Source: a virus. From it: DNA of 24,408 bases. The stretch's first letter is position 1; each line of letters opens with the position of its first letter. Shown here one piece after another: positions 1 to 9,536 of this stretch. The stretch lies in the IMG/VR virus record IMGVR_UViG_3300032084_001315, positions 1-24,408 of that record; one strand, given 5' to 3'. Both the position numbers and the translations under genes were made by a program. The notes beneath the pieces were generated by a model, which was not told the origin of the DNA, did not search any database, and worked only from the letters and a program-made list of their open reading frames with translations.

Positions 1-2267
1 GATCTTGATTCTTTAACACTAGGCTTTTCTACAGTAACTTCGGGCTTATCAATTAATTTACCTTCTATTGGTTTTTCTAAAGCTTTCTTTAAAGCACCTT
101 TAAATATACCTGTTTTAAAAGACTGGTTGTAATCTTTAATAAAATTATATACATCTCTTCCAGAATCAAACTTAATCTGCTTATAGCCTACGTTTTGTAA
201 TAATCTTCTTATACTATTGCCGGCTTTAGCAAACAATTTATCATCATACACTAATTGGCCTTCGAGCAAAGCGTCTGAAAATAATGTTAAAACCTCTTCT
301 GCTTGCTCTTCAATACGTCTGCCTTTATATAAGTTTAATCTTCTTTTAAATTCAGAGTCAGGCAACTGATTTGGGTCTATTTTATTTATTTCAGCCATAA
401 GACCTCTAGCTAATTTAACTGCAGCTTTTGGGTCCTGGTTGATTGTGTTAGCTAGTATACCATGCAAAAACTCATGAGAAGCCACACTAACAGCTTTAGT
501 CTTCTTAGCTGTTTCTATATTTATATATATATCACCTGTAGTAGAATCTCTAAATCCATCAGGCAAAGACTCTATAGATCTTTTTTGCTTAGTAAGATCT
601 TCTAAAGTACGCCTTGCCTCTTCTTCTGTTTTTAAAATTTTAACTTTTACGCCGGTATCTTTAGTAAAATCTTGTAGTTTTTCTGTATTTTTTACTATAG
701 CTCTATCAGTGGCTATATCTAATATTTCTAAATTACTTTTTTCAGCCAGCTCTATTTTATCAAGTATAGCTTCTTTTTTAGTAGAATCCATATCTGGATC
801 CTTAGTAAGCTGATCTTTAGCTTCTAAAACTATATCTTTATTTTTAGCATACTGCCTGAGTTCCGGATTAGTTAAAGTGCTTAATCCAGTTAAATATTTA
901 CCTCTAGCGGTAATTATATTATCTTCTATAATTTCTATGTCGTCAATAGCTTTATCGGAAATACTTCTATCTTCAGATTCAACTAATTTTGTTAAATCAG
1001 ACATTTTTTTAGTATTATCTCTAATCTGCTGCTTTAATACTTCAGGCATTAGTATAGAGTTAGCGTAATTAACACCTTCAACTCTGTCTTCTACCAATTT
1101 TTGAGATGCTATATTAGCACCTGTAAAAGCACCACCCGCTATAGTTCCTAATAAAAAATTATCAAGTAATTCATATTTTGAAAACTTAAAATCTTTATCT
1201 AATATAGCTTTATCCACTGCTTTAGTAGCAATAGCTTGTGCTAATTCAGTACCACCTTCTGATATTGAACCTAAACCCGCTCTAGCAGCTAAGCCTAATG
1301 TAGTTTCTCTTAAATACTTTGCAGCATCACTCGCGGCTTTTGGACCTCCTTTGCCTAAAATTTTACCTGCTACGTTTTGTGTACTTCTAAAAATATAATC
1401 CCCGACTCCTTCTATAACACCTGTGGCAGCAGCATCTGCCCATATAGCTGCAGTAGTTTTTTCTGGATTTTTGTCATACTCTTCTTCAAATTTTTCTCCT
1501 GTAATACTAGCTGCATGCACTGCTATTCCGCCTGGAGTCATCGCGAGTAACATAGAAGGTACAGTCTGTAAAGTACCATCTAAAGCCATATAGGCGGCTT
1601 CTTTAAAGTTGCCTTTTTCTATAGCTTCTGAAAAACTTTCATTTTCGAGTTTAATCCTATTTTTTTCTAATTTTTTATCTGTTTTTGCAAATTCAATAGT
1701 AGAAGGCAAACGTGGGGCGCTAGAATATTTAGTTAACCCCGGGGCAGATATCTGCGCTACTTCAGAGGCTATTTTTTTTGCTTCTTCTCTTGAAATATCA
1801 GGATAAAATGCACGTAATGTAGTTGCGGTAACACCTTCTTTCAAGTCTGAAATACCAGCTGGTATTCTTAAAAAACTTTGCGCAACCCCAGATGCTAAGC
1901 TTTTAATAGTATTTTGTTTTTGCTCTTCAGGCTCGGGCAATAAATTTGCATCTAACTCTCCGGTAAGCTTATAATTTTCATAAGCTTCTTTTTCCGCTGT
2001 TTTAAATTTACCTCTATCAAACTCTCTTTGAATTTTTTGTAAGTCCAAAGAAGTATCTTCCGAAGGTAAATCCATATCTATTTCGGGTGCTGCAATTGTT
2101 TCCGCAATCGCACCCGGACTTACGGATTGAACTTTTCCCGACTTTTCAGGTTTTATTTCTTTTAGTTCAGGATTTCTAGCTAGCAACTCTTGCAATGTGT
2201 AACCTTTTTTTATTGCTGCTTGGGTAACTTGTTCTAAAGTATATTTTTGACCGTTAAATTCGTACAT
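1..2267 (-). CDS. Large internal virion / DNA-ejection protein with HExxH metallopeptidase-like motif, 3' end beyond window
   Basis: The frame is open from ATG at 2267 to the left edge (755 complete codons, no stop), so the C-terminus is missing. The first ~35 residues (YEFNGQKYTLEQV...) match an N-terminal pattern I recall from large virion proteins of marine phages. Residues around 240-385 hold Ala/Gly-rich, weakly hydrophobic segments (for example LLGTIAGGAFTG near 365-385), as in ejection proteins that enter the host envelope. HEFLH at residues 598-602 (bases 462-476) is a zincin-type HExxH motif in a helix-like context; EEVL near residue 656 could give the third, glutamate ligand. The gene ends the tail module, where podoviruses encode internal core proteins. 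It starts 10 nt after the previous gene. The virion role is inferred from position and composition; protease activity is a hypothesis. Confidence 0.75.
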   Translation of the reverse strand, partial: MYEFNGQKYTLEQVTQAAIKKGYTLQELLARNPELKEIKPEKSGKVQSVSPGAIAETIAAPEIDMDLPSEDTSLDLQKIQREFDRGKFKTAEKEAYENYKLTGELDANLLPEPEEQKQNTIKSLASGVAQSFLRIPAGISDLKEGVTATTLRAFYPDISREEAKKIASEVAQISAPGLTKYSSAPRLPSTIEFAKTDKKLEKNRIKLENESFSEAIEKGNFKEAAYMALDGTLQTVPSMLLAMTPGGIAVHAASITGEKFEEEYDKNPEKTTAAIWADAAATGVIEGVGDYIFRSTQNVAGKILGKGGPKAASDAAKYLRETTLGLAARAGLGSISEGGTELAQAIATKAVDKAILDKDFKFSKYELLDNFLLGTIAGGAFTGANIASQKLVEDRVEGVNYANSILMPEVLKQQIRDNTKKMSDLTKLVESEDRSISDKAIDDIEIIEDNIITARGKYLTGLSTLTNPELRQYAKNKDIVLEAKDQLTKDPDMDSTKKEAILDKIELAEKSNLEILDIATDRAIVKNTEKLQDFTKDTGVKVKILKTEEEARRTLEDLTKQKRSIESLPDGFRDSTTGDIYINIETAKKTKAVSVASHEFLHGILANTINQDPKAAVKLARGLMAEINKIDPNQLPDSEFKRRLNLYKGRRIEEQAEEVLTLFSDALLEGQLVYDDKLFAKAGNSIRRLLQNVGYKQIKFDSGRDVYNFIKDYNQSFKTGIFKGALKKALEKPIEGKLIDKPEVTVEKPSVKESR

Positions 2268-2277
2268 ATTACTTAAA

Positions 2278-3573
2278 TTATCTTAATTGGCTTGCTAAAT
2301 CTTGTTGTGGTAAAACAAATCTTATTCTAGGACCTTTTGAGGCTGCTAAAAGTTTTGCATTTATTTGTTCTTTTGAATCATTAATATTAAACGTGACAGT
2401 TTCATTAGTTACTAAATTTGTTGCTTGAATAACGTCGGGCTGATCTTCTACACTTCTAAATTCAAAATCTGGACCTATATCATTTTTTAATACAGCAATG
2501 TCTGGCTTAGTAAAACCCATCATACCTTCTTCTGTTACAGGCCCTGGACCTACAAATGGTTTTATATAATTAGAACTATTAAGTCTATTAGCTATAGTGT
2601 TGTAATATTTTTTTTGTATAACCTCTTCTTGCTGTGCTTGGGTAAGTTCTGTGACTGGAGGGGTTGGTTTACTTGCATAGTTACTAGGATCAACTAAATC
2701 GTTTTGTATTTTAGAAAATAAATAGTCAATTAAAGCATCTTGTTGTTTTTGTACAAGCGCACCAGCTGCATCGGGGTCAAGTTTTGAAAGAATTTCTGGA
2801 TCCTTGTATTTTGCAATTCCTAAGTTTATTTTTTCTTCGTTTGATAATTCATTTTCATATAAATATGAAATATAATCATCACCTTCAGATAATATAAGCT
2901 GCTTGTAATCTTTTTTTGCATCAGCAATAGCTACATTCGGGTCTTTACCTGCTGAATATAACTTTATTGCAGAATCATTAATAACTTTTTTAGTATTTTG
3001 ATTTATTTTATTAAAATCTTCTCTAAAAGGTGTTTTATCAAAAACTCTTAAGTTTGAAATTTCATTAGTTGTAACGCTTTTCCCATCCGGCAAAACAAAG
3101 CGCATATTTATTCCTTCTCCTTCTATTTTAACATTGTTATTATTTATGGCAGTTTTTAAAACAGTAAGCCTAGAGTCGTTTCTATAGTCCCAATCATCAG
3201 CGTCCATAGCCGCAATTTCTCCAATTTTACCATACACAGCTTTTAAAGAACGTATTTGCTGTAACATTTTTTGTTGTTCAACAGCTGAAGCCTGAGCAAA
3301 TTTACCTTTATCAACTATACCGTTTATAGAATTCTGTAAAGCTTCATTAAATTGTATATCAATGCCAGCAATTTGTCCAATATCCGCTGCAGACAAACCT
3401 TTAGCTTGAGATAAATCTAATAGTTGTGCTTCTTTTTCTTTTTCTTTAGCCTCTTGCTCAATTTTGTCTCGTTGTTGTTGTATAATATTAGGAACATCTT
3501 TAAAGGCTTGTTGAAAACCTTTTTGAAAAGCTAATGGATCAGCAAATGATATTCTTGGATTTTTGTAACTCAT
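2278..3573 (-). CDS. Probable internal virion protein, function not recognised (431 aa)
   Basis: This soluble, charged protein has no signal peptide or membrane segment. Residues ~25-55 are Gln/Glu/Lys-rich and helical (IIQQQRDKIEQEAKEKEKEA), consistent with a coiled coil, and the middle of the protein is mostly helical by composition. It lies between a 236-aa Ala/Gly-rich probable ejection protein and the large HEFLH protein, the place where short-tailed phages encode two or three internal core or ejection proteins. It follows the 236-aa gene after 31 nt with an AT-rich leader and no Shine-Dalgarno sequence. No catalytic motif is visible. The assignment rests on gene order and on recall of similar proteins in marine phages. 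Confidence 0.6.
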   Translation of the reverse strand: MSYKNPRISFADPLAFQKGFQQAFKDVPNIIQQQRDKIEQEAKEKEKEAQLLDLSQAKGLSAADIGQIAGIDIQFNEALQNSINGIVDKGKFAQASAVEQQKMLQQIRSLKAVYGKIGEIAAMDADDWDYRNDSRLTVLKTAINNNNVKIEGEGINMRFVLPDGKSVTTNEISNLRVFDKTPFREDFNKINQNTKKVINDSAIKLYSAGKDPNVAIADAKKDYKQLILSEGDDYISYLYENELSNEEKINLGIAKYKDPEILSKLDPDAAGALVQKQQDALIDYLFSKIQNDLVDPSNYASKPTPPVTELTQAQQEEVIQKKYYNTIANRLNSSNYIKPFVGPGPVTEEGMMGFTKPDIAVLKNDIGPDFEFRSVEDQPDVIQATNLVTNETVTFNINDSKEQINAKLLAASKGPRIRFVLPQQDLASQLR

Positions 3574-3604
3574 TTTGTATATTAATTTATTAATATTTTA
3601 AGCT

Positions 3605-4315
3605 TTAACCACCTAGTGCTCTTGTTAATAGTCTTTCAGGGTTTCTAGCAAATGAACCTTCTAGTCCCATAGCCCCCAAGCCTGCTAAAGAACCTGCTAT
3701 GCCACCAAAAGCTGCTTGCTGTGCGCTTATAGCACCAGCCTCTCCCATCTGAGCTTGCTCTAACATACCTTGTGCTCTTTCTAATGCAGCAATTTCTCTT
3801 GCTTCTCTTTGTCCATAAACAAATGCTTCGCCGGAAACTTCTGCTTCTTGTACTCTTTGAGCTTCACGCATTCTTGCTTGTTGTAAGGCTGCTTCACCTT
3901 GTGCTCTTAATCTTATATTTTCAGCTTCTTGTCTTTCTATATCAGCAGCTATTTCTTGTTTACCTCTTGCAGCTGCTCTTGCTAAAGCTGTAGCTCCTCC
4001 AGCCCCTAAACCTGTTGCCCTTAATACATCTAGCGTCGATGCTAAGGATATATCAGTTTCTTGCGCTTGCATTTCTGCAGCACTAGTTGCTACTTGTAAA
4101 TTAGCATAAGGATTAGAAAGCATAGCACTCAAATCTTTAACCCCAGCATAAGGATTTATAATTTCTTGTCTACTCGCTTCTAATTGAGCTATTTTTCTTT
4201 GCTGAGCTCTTCTAAGGTTTGCTGCTTCTCTTCGTCTTCTCCCCGCTCCAAAAGCCCCGATAAGACTACTTACGCCTTGCCCTATAAGGCCAACTGCTGC
4301 CACTGGTAATGCCAT
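3605..4315 (-). CDS. Probable internal virion / ejection protein, gp14-like (236 aa)
   Basis: The N-terminus (residues 1-24) is a Gly/Ala/Val hydrophobic stretch, VAAVGLIGQGVSSLIGAFGAG, followed at once by a basic RRRREAANLRRAQQRK cluster. Residues ~45-180 are Ala/Gln/Glu-rich helix typical of a long coiled coil, with NPYAG and NPYANL motifs near residues 54 and 68. The C-terminal third is again Gly/Ala-rich (FGGIAGSLAGLGAMG). A hydrophobic end plus a helical body is the pattern of the smaller ejection proteins of podoviruses, which leave the virion and line a channel in the host envelope. It starts 2 nt after the 549-aa tail gene, so translation is probably coupled. The role is inferred from composition and gene order. 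Confidence 0.6.
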   Translation of the reverse strand: MALPVAAVGLIGQGVSSLIGAFGAGRRRREAANLRRAQQRKIAQLEASRQEIINPYAGVKDLSAMLSNPYANLQVATSAAEMQAQETDISLASTLDVLRATGLGAGGATALARAAARGKQEIAADIERQEAENIRLRAQGEAALQQARMREAQRVQEAEVSGEAFVYGQREAREIAALERAQGMLEQAQMGEAGAISAQQAAFGGIAGSLAGLGAMGLEGSFARNPERLLTRALGG

Positions 4316-4317
4316 GT

Positions 4318-5967
4318 TTATGATATATTTTTGTTGTAATTAGTTGAAACCGCAAATAATTCTTTAAAATCATTTGTGAGTACTTTTATTCTTATTTTCA
4401 TAAAGAAACCTTTTATACCTGAAATACTTTCACCAAAAACAACTTCATTGGCTGCCGCTGATGAAGTGTTAACTATATTAGAAAAATATTTATTATGTAG
4501 TTTTTGAAATGCAGATATAATCAAATCTTGGTTGCTTACATCGTAATTCGCGATATTGGCTGCAGTATCTGTGTCAGTCTCTATATCTGTAGCACTCCAA
4601 CCACTACTACCTTCATAGCTCAAAGTCAAAAAGTTTTTACTTATTGAAGGATTGTTATTAAAAATAAATTCTATTGTGGAATTATCTTGAATTCCATGAA
4701 AAGTATTTACGATGCTATTCGTATAATGTTTCCAAATAGCCGATACACTTGATGTTGTGGGCTTAAATGTATAAAAATTGCTATCTATACTACCTCCATT
4801 ACCTCTAGAGCAATAAGAGAAAAAGGAAGTCCAGCCATTGTTACCATCATCAAAAGCTACTGAAAATTCATTTTCACCTTTAATAATAGGTTGCGAATTA
4901 AGCCTAGTAAATGTATTGTCAATTTCTGATACAGCTATATTGTCTATTGTTATAGTAGTAGGATCTGTTTTTCTTTCTATTTTTAAATCAGTAGTGAAAG
5001 CTTCTACATCAATAAAAAACCTACCTATAGAGGTGGTTAAATCAGTTCCTCCACTATCATTTACGCCTACGAAAGGTATTCTTAATCTACCTGTTGTATA
5101 AGATCTTATTTGATAGTATATTCTGTAAGTTTTGCCTATTTCAAAAACATTGCTCTGAGTTATACTAGTGACAGCGTCAGTGTCTGTATTTAAAAAAGCA
5201 GCACCATCACTACTCACTGTTACATCATTAACTAATGTCCAATTATTACTTCCATCATAAAAGTCACCATTAATGACCAAATCTTCGCCTTGTACGGATA
5301 ATAGGTATTTTTTATCATACATATCCCACATGCCATACAAATTTACAGCTTTTGTTAAGTTTTTTCTAAAAAAACTACGCATTCCATAATTTGATATTTC
5401 CGTAATACCATCTCTAGATAATCTCAATACAGCACCTTTAGCTTTGTCGGTAAAGTATTTACGTCCTGCATAATAAGCAAAACTTTCAGGATTTTTACTT
5501 ATACCATAATCTCCTGCATAAGAGTTGACTTGATTAAAAAATTCACTACCAGATGTAGTTAGATTACCTCCTTGAGCTGTAAAAATAGCGTTTTTATTTA
5601 CTAATACAAAAGATACCTTTTCTTCCTGGAAAACCAATAAATTTGTATCTTCAGCAAACAATTTTTGAATGCTACCTTTTCCGTTTGCTATATTTTTTCT
5701 AATAGGATTTGCTAAAGAAAACTGATTTATATTATTTACACCAGTAAATTCGTTATATAAACCAGAAGCAACTAAATCTTCTTCTAAATTTTCTTCCGTA
5801 AAATCTGGATTAACAAGATATGCTTTTACCCCTAAATCAATAAAATCATCATTAAAGCCGCCTTTTATACGCGACTCTTCAATATGCCATTGGCCTCCTA
5901 AAGATTGAGGTTTATCACCTTTAACTATAAGCGTATTAAAATACTTAACTCCTATTATTTTAGCCAT
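4318..5967 (-). CDS. Tail stabilization (hub) protein, C-terminal portion, with carbohydrate-binding-like insertion (549 aa)
   Basis: Residues ~25-226 (HIEESRIKGGFND..., GSIQKLFAEDTNLLVFQEE..., YGISKNPESFAYYAGRKYF) and ~355-549 (GWTSFFSYCSRGNGG..., NSTIEFIFNNNPSISKN) correspond, from memory, to the C-terminal half of one large stabilization or tail-hub protein in related marine phages. The insert at residues ~228-350 begins VINGDFYDGSNNWT and ends TIDNIAVSEI, the usual start and end of a CBM4/9-type jelly roll. The preceding 1176-aa gene ends 34 nt upstream and looks like the N-terminal half of the same protein. An in-frame TAA lies between this ATG and that gene, so a single simple frameshift does not join them. 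The protein probably sits at the tail tip or hub. Family recall, not a search, supports this. Confidence 0.7.
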   Translation of the reverse strand: MAKIIGVKYFNTLIVKGDKPQSLGGQWHIEESRIKGGFNDDFIDLGVKAYLVNPDFTEENLEEDLVASGLYNEFTGVNNINQFSLANPIRKNIANGKGSIQKLFAEDTNLLVFQEEKVSFVLVNKNAIFTAQGGNLTTSGSEFFNQVNSYAGDYGISKNPESFAYYAGRKYFTDKAKGAVLRLSRDGITEISNYGMRSFFRKNLTKAVNLYGMWDMYDKKYLLSVQGEDLVINGDFYDGSNNWTLVNDVTVSSDGAAFLNTDTDAVTSITQSNVFEIGKTYRIYYQIRSYTTGRLRIPFVGVNDSGGTDLTTSIGRFFIDVEAFTTDLKIERKTDPTTITIDNIAVSEIDNTFTRLNSQPIIKGENEFSVAFDDGNNGWTSFFSYCSRGNGGSIDSNFYTFKPTTSSVSAIWKHYTNSIVNTFHGIQDNSTIEFIFNNNPSISKNFLTLSYEGSSGWSATDIETDTDTAANIANYDVSNQDLIISAFQKLHNKYFSNIVNTSSAAANEVVFGESISGIKGFFMKIRIKVLTNDFKELFAVSTNYNKNIS

Positions 5968-6001
5968 AATATATAAATTACGTCTTTAATTTTCTTGTTA
6001 A

Positions 6002-9000
6002 TTATGTTGTACAGTTTGCTGGTGCAACCTGCCATGAACCTGTTCCTCCTGTAGCGACCCAATAACCTGTCTTTGATCCATCTGTAGCCGCGTACCAACC
6101 TGTTGTTGCAAATCTTTGCAATTGTTCATTACCATACATTTGAACAGCACTTGATAACGCAGTACCATTAGATTCAGTGTGATAAACTGTAACTGTATCA
6201 GTAAATTCGCCTAAAGTAAATCCTTGACAAGCCTGAGCTGTTGAATTATATGTTGATAACGTACTTCCTGGATTAAGTTTCAAAGTAGTCGAACCAACCG
6301 CACTAGCTAATATTGTAGCTACGGTTTGGCTATTTGTTATTGTAAATGATAAAGTAGTACCATTAGCAACTTGTTGTGATAATGTTGCGCCCGTGACTGT
6401 AATTATAGCTCCATTGATAGCAGAAACTGTTACTCCTGCAGGTACTAAATCACCAACAACTAATTGACCAATTTGTATATTACTATTACTAGCTGATAAT
6501 GTAATTTGAAACTCTCCAGCTGTGTGGCCACTAGTAGCTACTGTAGAAGTAGTTACAATAGAAGTACCGGCTGCATTGTCAGTAGCTTTAAAATTTATAG
6601 CTATTTCTTCACCTCCTGAGTATGAGTTTAGATTACTTTTAGTTTTTAAATTAACAGTACCAGAATTTGCAGTAAATGTATCTAGTTCAAAAGGTAAAGG
6701 TGTATGGTCTAATGGATCCCCATTTATCATTCTTGAAGAATCTATTGAAAAAGTGGTACCCTGTGTAGTAACGGCAGCGTCTCCATTATCACCTGTTATT
6801 GAGCCAGTTATTACAGTACCTGTACTAGCAGTTCTAATTACAGAAAAGTCACTTAAAGCGGTTATATTTGCTGTATTGTTGTTGACAGTAAATGTTATAC
6901 TGGAAGAATTTACTGTTGTTCCTGCAAATACTCCTCTAAAGACTGCTATATAATCATTTTGACCTGTAAAAGTTAATGTAACGCCGCTGTTTATAGTGCC
7001 TGATCCACTTCTGCTTATCGTAGTACCGCTAATAGCAGTTACAACACCATAGCTAGTACCACCATCAGAAATAGCTTGTCCTACTTGTATTAAAGAATTG
7101 GCATCGACTATATCAAAATTATTAGTACCGGAAGAAGACCCATCAGTTACAGCCGTAGTAGTTGAAACATGCGTGAATGTACTTTTTGTTCTAAGTTTAT
7201 AACAACCATCTACATCATCAAAATAAACTTCAAATTTACTACTTACATCTTGGCCACCACAAGTCATAGAGTTAAGCGTTATAACAGTTGTAGGAACAAT
7301 AACAGTATCATCTTTAGCTTTTACGCAAACTACATCACTATTGGAAACTAAATTTTCTTTAAAACCAAAAGATGTACCTGAACCAGTAGTACCATTTACA
7401 GTCTCTATTGAAATAGTATCTATAACAAGCTCACCATTTGTACTATTTAAATCAGAAACTAGCCCTGTAGTAGGTGTTTCATAAAATAAATCTAATACCG
7501 ATTCAAATGGTTCTGTTTCAAAAACACTTAAAGTAGGGGTATAAGAAGGAGCATCTACACCAATAGGTTCATCATTCGTATCTAGTTGAGCAATTAAATG
7601 ATTTTTTTCATGCTCAAAAAATTTATAAGTATAATCACCAATGGTACCGCTATTAGTAAACCCTTGATCGGTTAAAGAACCAATGTCGATTATTCTTGTT
7701 AGTTCATCATCGGATTGTACTATACCTTTAGTATTAACATCTCCATCCTGATTTAATATTTTAGGGAACAACCTTGTATTGCTCGGAGCTGTATTATCAT
7801 TTTCGCTAATATTAGTTAAATCTCTAGGTACTTTATTAATATTATCACCGTATAATGTTAAAAAATCATCTTGTATTAAGTAGCTACTTAAAATTCCTGG
7901 GTTATATACATTATAGTATTCTTGTTGCCTTTGTTGAACTACAACTTTATATGAATAAAAACCTAGGGGATTATTAGTAGCATCGTAAGCATTAGATATA
8001 GTTTGGTTAGTAAAAGTTAAAGTAACTCCACTACCTATAGTCTGTGCAGTAGTTAAGGTGAGAGTTGTACTAGATATACTTTCAACTTCAGCTAGTCCAG
8101 AAATACCTGTTCCAGTAACTTTTTGACCTTCTTTAATACTTGACAAATTACCGCCACTAGCTAATGTAACTGTTTTTGAATTTGTGCTCGCAGATGCCGT
8201 AGCTTGTGTCACCGATGTTATCGTTTCATTAAACAATATACCTAAATTATCTCCAACCCAATTAGTCGAATCAAATAAAGCTGGCTTTGCAAAAGTTTCT
8301 ATTGTTGCATTACCAGAAGTGGGTAATATTACAGGTGTAGACCTTCCAAAATAATCAGATAAAACTATACCAACTTTATATTCTCTTCTTTGTTTTATAG
8401 ATAACTGCGGGTTAAAAGAACTAGTGCTGTCATCAACTCTTGCATTTATAATTGGTGTATAATCTATTTTAGGTAGTTTAAAACCTTTAGTTATATTGCC
8501 ATATACTAGTCTATTGCCAATAAATTCCTGGGCCTTTGCTTTTCTAGGTACATCATCAAAAACTCTTAAAGCCTCTTCTTCTGATAAAGTTTGTGTAGGT
8601 AGTTCACTTCTATAAGTATAAACATATTGATTAGAAGTCCAACTAGAATCGTCTATTGCAATAGAGTCTAATACCTTTATAGCAGAACTATTAGCATCTT
8701 TAACTAAAAATTCTATATGTGTTATTTCTAAATCAGTATTAGGTAAAGCTGAGGGTTCGGGTACAGTTAATGTAACTTTATTTATTCTATTAACAACTTT
8801 ATCATTTGTAGTAGTTTGGTAAGCTGCAGTTAATTCTGCGTCAGTCATAACATTATTAGCTGTGCCTTCTGTCCCTATACTAAATGCTATTTCTGTAAAA
8901 GGTGAAATAATAGAGTATTCATTATCCGCAAATTTATATCTATAAGCAAATCTCAAAAATTTATCTTTCATAAATATTGAGGTTATAGTAGTATCGTAGG

Positions 9001-9532
9001 ATAACTCTATTGTAGGTGCTAAATAAGGGCTATATTTTGCTACACTTATTTTAGCTTCATTATTATAAAAAGTGTTGTCAGCTAAAGCTTTTGTTACATT
9101 TATCCTTCTAGGTTGATTTCTATTATCTGAAAAATATAACAAATCACCTATTAAATTTACGGCTGTTATTATACTATTTTTATGAAAGTTTAAAAAAGTA
9201 TTATTTGCATCTGGAACTAACAACGAGGCAGCTGTATCGGGTGTATCTGCATCCCAGACATGTATACGGTGTGCTGTGTTATTTGTTGAAAATACAAATA
9301 TTCTATTATTTCTATTATCAAAAAATGTACCAATAATTTCATAACCAAAAGGTAAACCTAAGGACCCAACAGCTGTTGTGCCTAAAATATTATGGGCTGT
9401 ACCTACATCTGCCGTATCAGATTTAGTAATCTGTATATTTGTAGCATGCCTGTATTCTCCTTCAGGTAATAATCTATCATCTAAAGCTTTATTCATTTTA
9501 GCTTTTAGAAAAGTATTTTTAGCTTCTGGCAT
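6002..9532 (-). CDS. Tail stabilization / hub protein, N-terminal portion (1176 aa)
   Basis: The N-terminus (residues 6-50: NTFLKAKMNKALDDRLLPEG, then TDAVGT-like spacing to NILG) is the hallmark I recall for stabilization proteins of marine and crAss-like podoviruses, thought to close the head-tail junction like P22 gp10. Residues 1-440 look like a WD/propeller-type beta structure (FGYEIIGTFFDNRNNRIFVF). Three copies of a ~65-residue beta module occur near 445-509, 795-858 and 993-1066, each built as I..GQ.v.g....V..I..t..t......G.tLtFt. Other C-terminal parts (690-790, 860-990) are Thr/Ser/Gly-rich beta-sandwich-like. The last ~35 residues (TTGWYAATDGSKTGYWVATG) form a Trp/Gly-rich tail module. 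It begins 4 nt after the 310-aa connector gene and is followed by its likely other half. Confidence 0.75.
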   Translation of the reverse strand: MPEAKNTFLKAKMNKALDDRLLPEGEYRHATNIQITKSDTADVGTAHNILGTTAVGSLGLPFGYEIIGTFFDNRNNRIFVFSTNNTAHRIHVWDADTPDTAASLLVPDANNTFLNFHKNSIITAVNLIGDLLYFSDNRNQPRRINVTKALADNTFYNNEAKISVAKYSPYLAPTIELSYDTTITSIFMKDKFLRFAYRYKFADNEYSIISPFTEIAFSIGTEGTANNVMTDAELTAAYQTTTNDKVVNRINKVTLTVPEPSALPNTDLEITHIEFLVKDANSSAIKVLDSIAIDDSSWTSNQYVYTYRSELPTQTLSEEEALRVFDDVPRKAKAQEFIGNRLVYGNITKGFKLPKIDYTPIINARVDDSTSSFNPQLSIKQRREYKVGIVLSDYFGRSTPVILPTSGNATIETFAKPALFDSTNWVGDNLGILFNETITSVTQATASASTNSKTVTLASGGNLSSIKEGQKVTGTGISGLAEVESISSTTLTLTTAQTIGSGVTLTFTNQTISNAYDATNNPLGFYSYKVVVQQRQQEYYNVYNPGILSSYLIQDDFLTLYGDNINKVPRDLTNISENDNTAPSNTRLFPKILNQDGDVNTKGIVQSDDELTRIIDIGSLTDQGFTNSGTIGDYTYKFFEHEKNHLIAQLDTNDEPIGVDAPSYTPTLSVFETEPFESVLDLFYETPTTGLVSDLNSTNGELVIDTISIETVNGTTGSGTSFGFKENLVSNSDVVCVKAKDDTVIVPTTVITLNSMTCGGQDVSSKFEVYFDDVDGCYKLRTKSTFTHVSTTTAVTDGSSSGTNNFDIVDANSLIQVGQAISDGGTSYGVVTAISGTTISRSGSGTINSGVTLTFTGQNDYIAVFRGVFAGTTVNSSSITFTVNNNTANITALSDFSVIRTASTGTVITGSITGDNGDAAVTTQGTTFSIDSSRMINGDPLDHTPLPFELDTFTANSGTVNLKTKSNLNSYSGGEEIAINFKATDNAAGTSIVTTSTVATSGHTAGEFQITLSASNSNIQIGQLVVGDLVPAGVTVSAINGAIITVTGATLSQQVANGTTLSFTITNSQTVATILASAVGSTTLKLNPGSTLSTYNSTAQACQGFTLGEFTDTVTVYHTESNGTALSSAVQMYGNEQLQRFATTGWYAATDGSKTGYWVATGGTGSWQVAPANCTT

Positions 9533-9536
9533 TTAA

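Noticed and set aside
3772-3993. Plus-strand frame of 73 codons encoding a Leu-rich peptide
   Set aside because: It is the antisense of the Ala/Gln/Glu-rich 236-aa gene; the Leu-rich composition arises from reading CTT/CTG-like complements. No independent start signal.
6522-6953. Plus-strand 143-codon frame
   Set aside because: Antisense to the Thr/Val-rich part of the 1176-aa tail gene; composition is a mirror of it and no plus-strand operon exists here.
7598-7612. HEKNH in the 1176-aa tail protein (residues 641-645), another HExxH match
   Set aside because: It sits in a beta-like context (YKFFEHEKNHLIAQLD) with no helix or downstream third ligand; probably a chance match.
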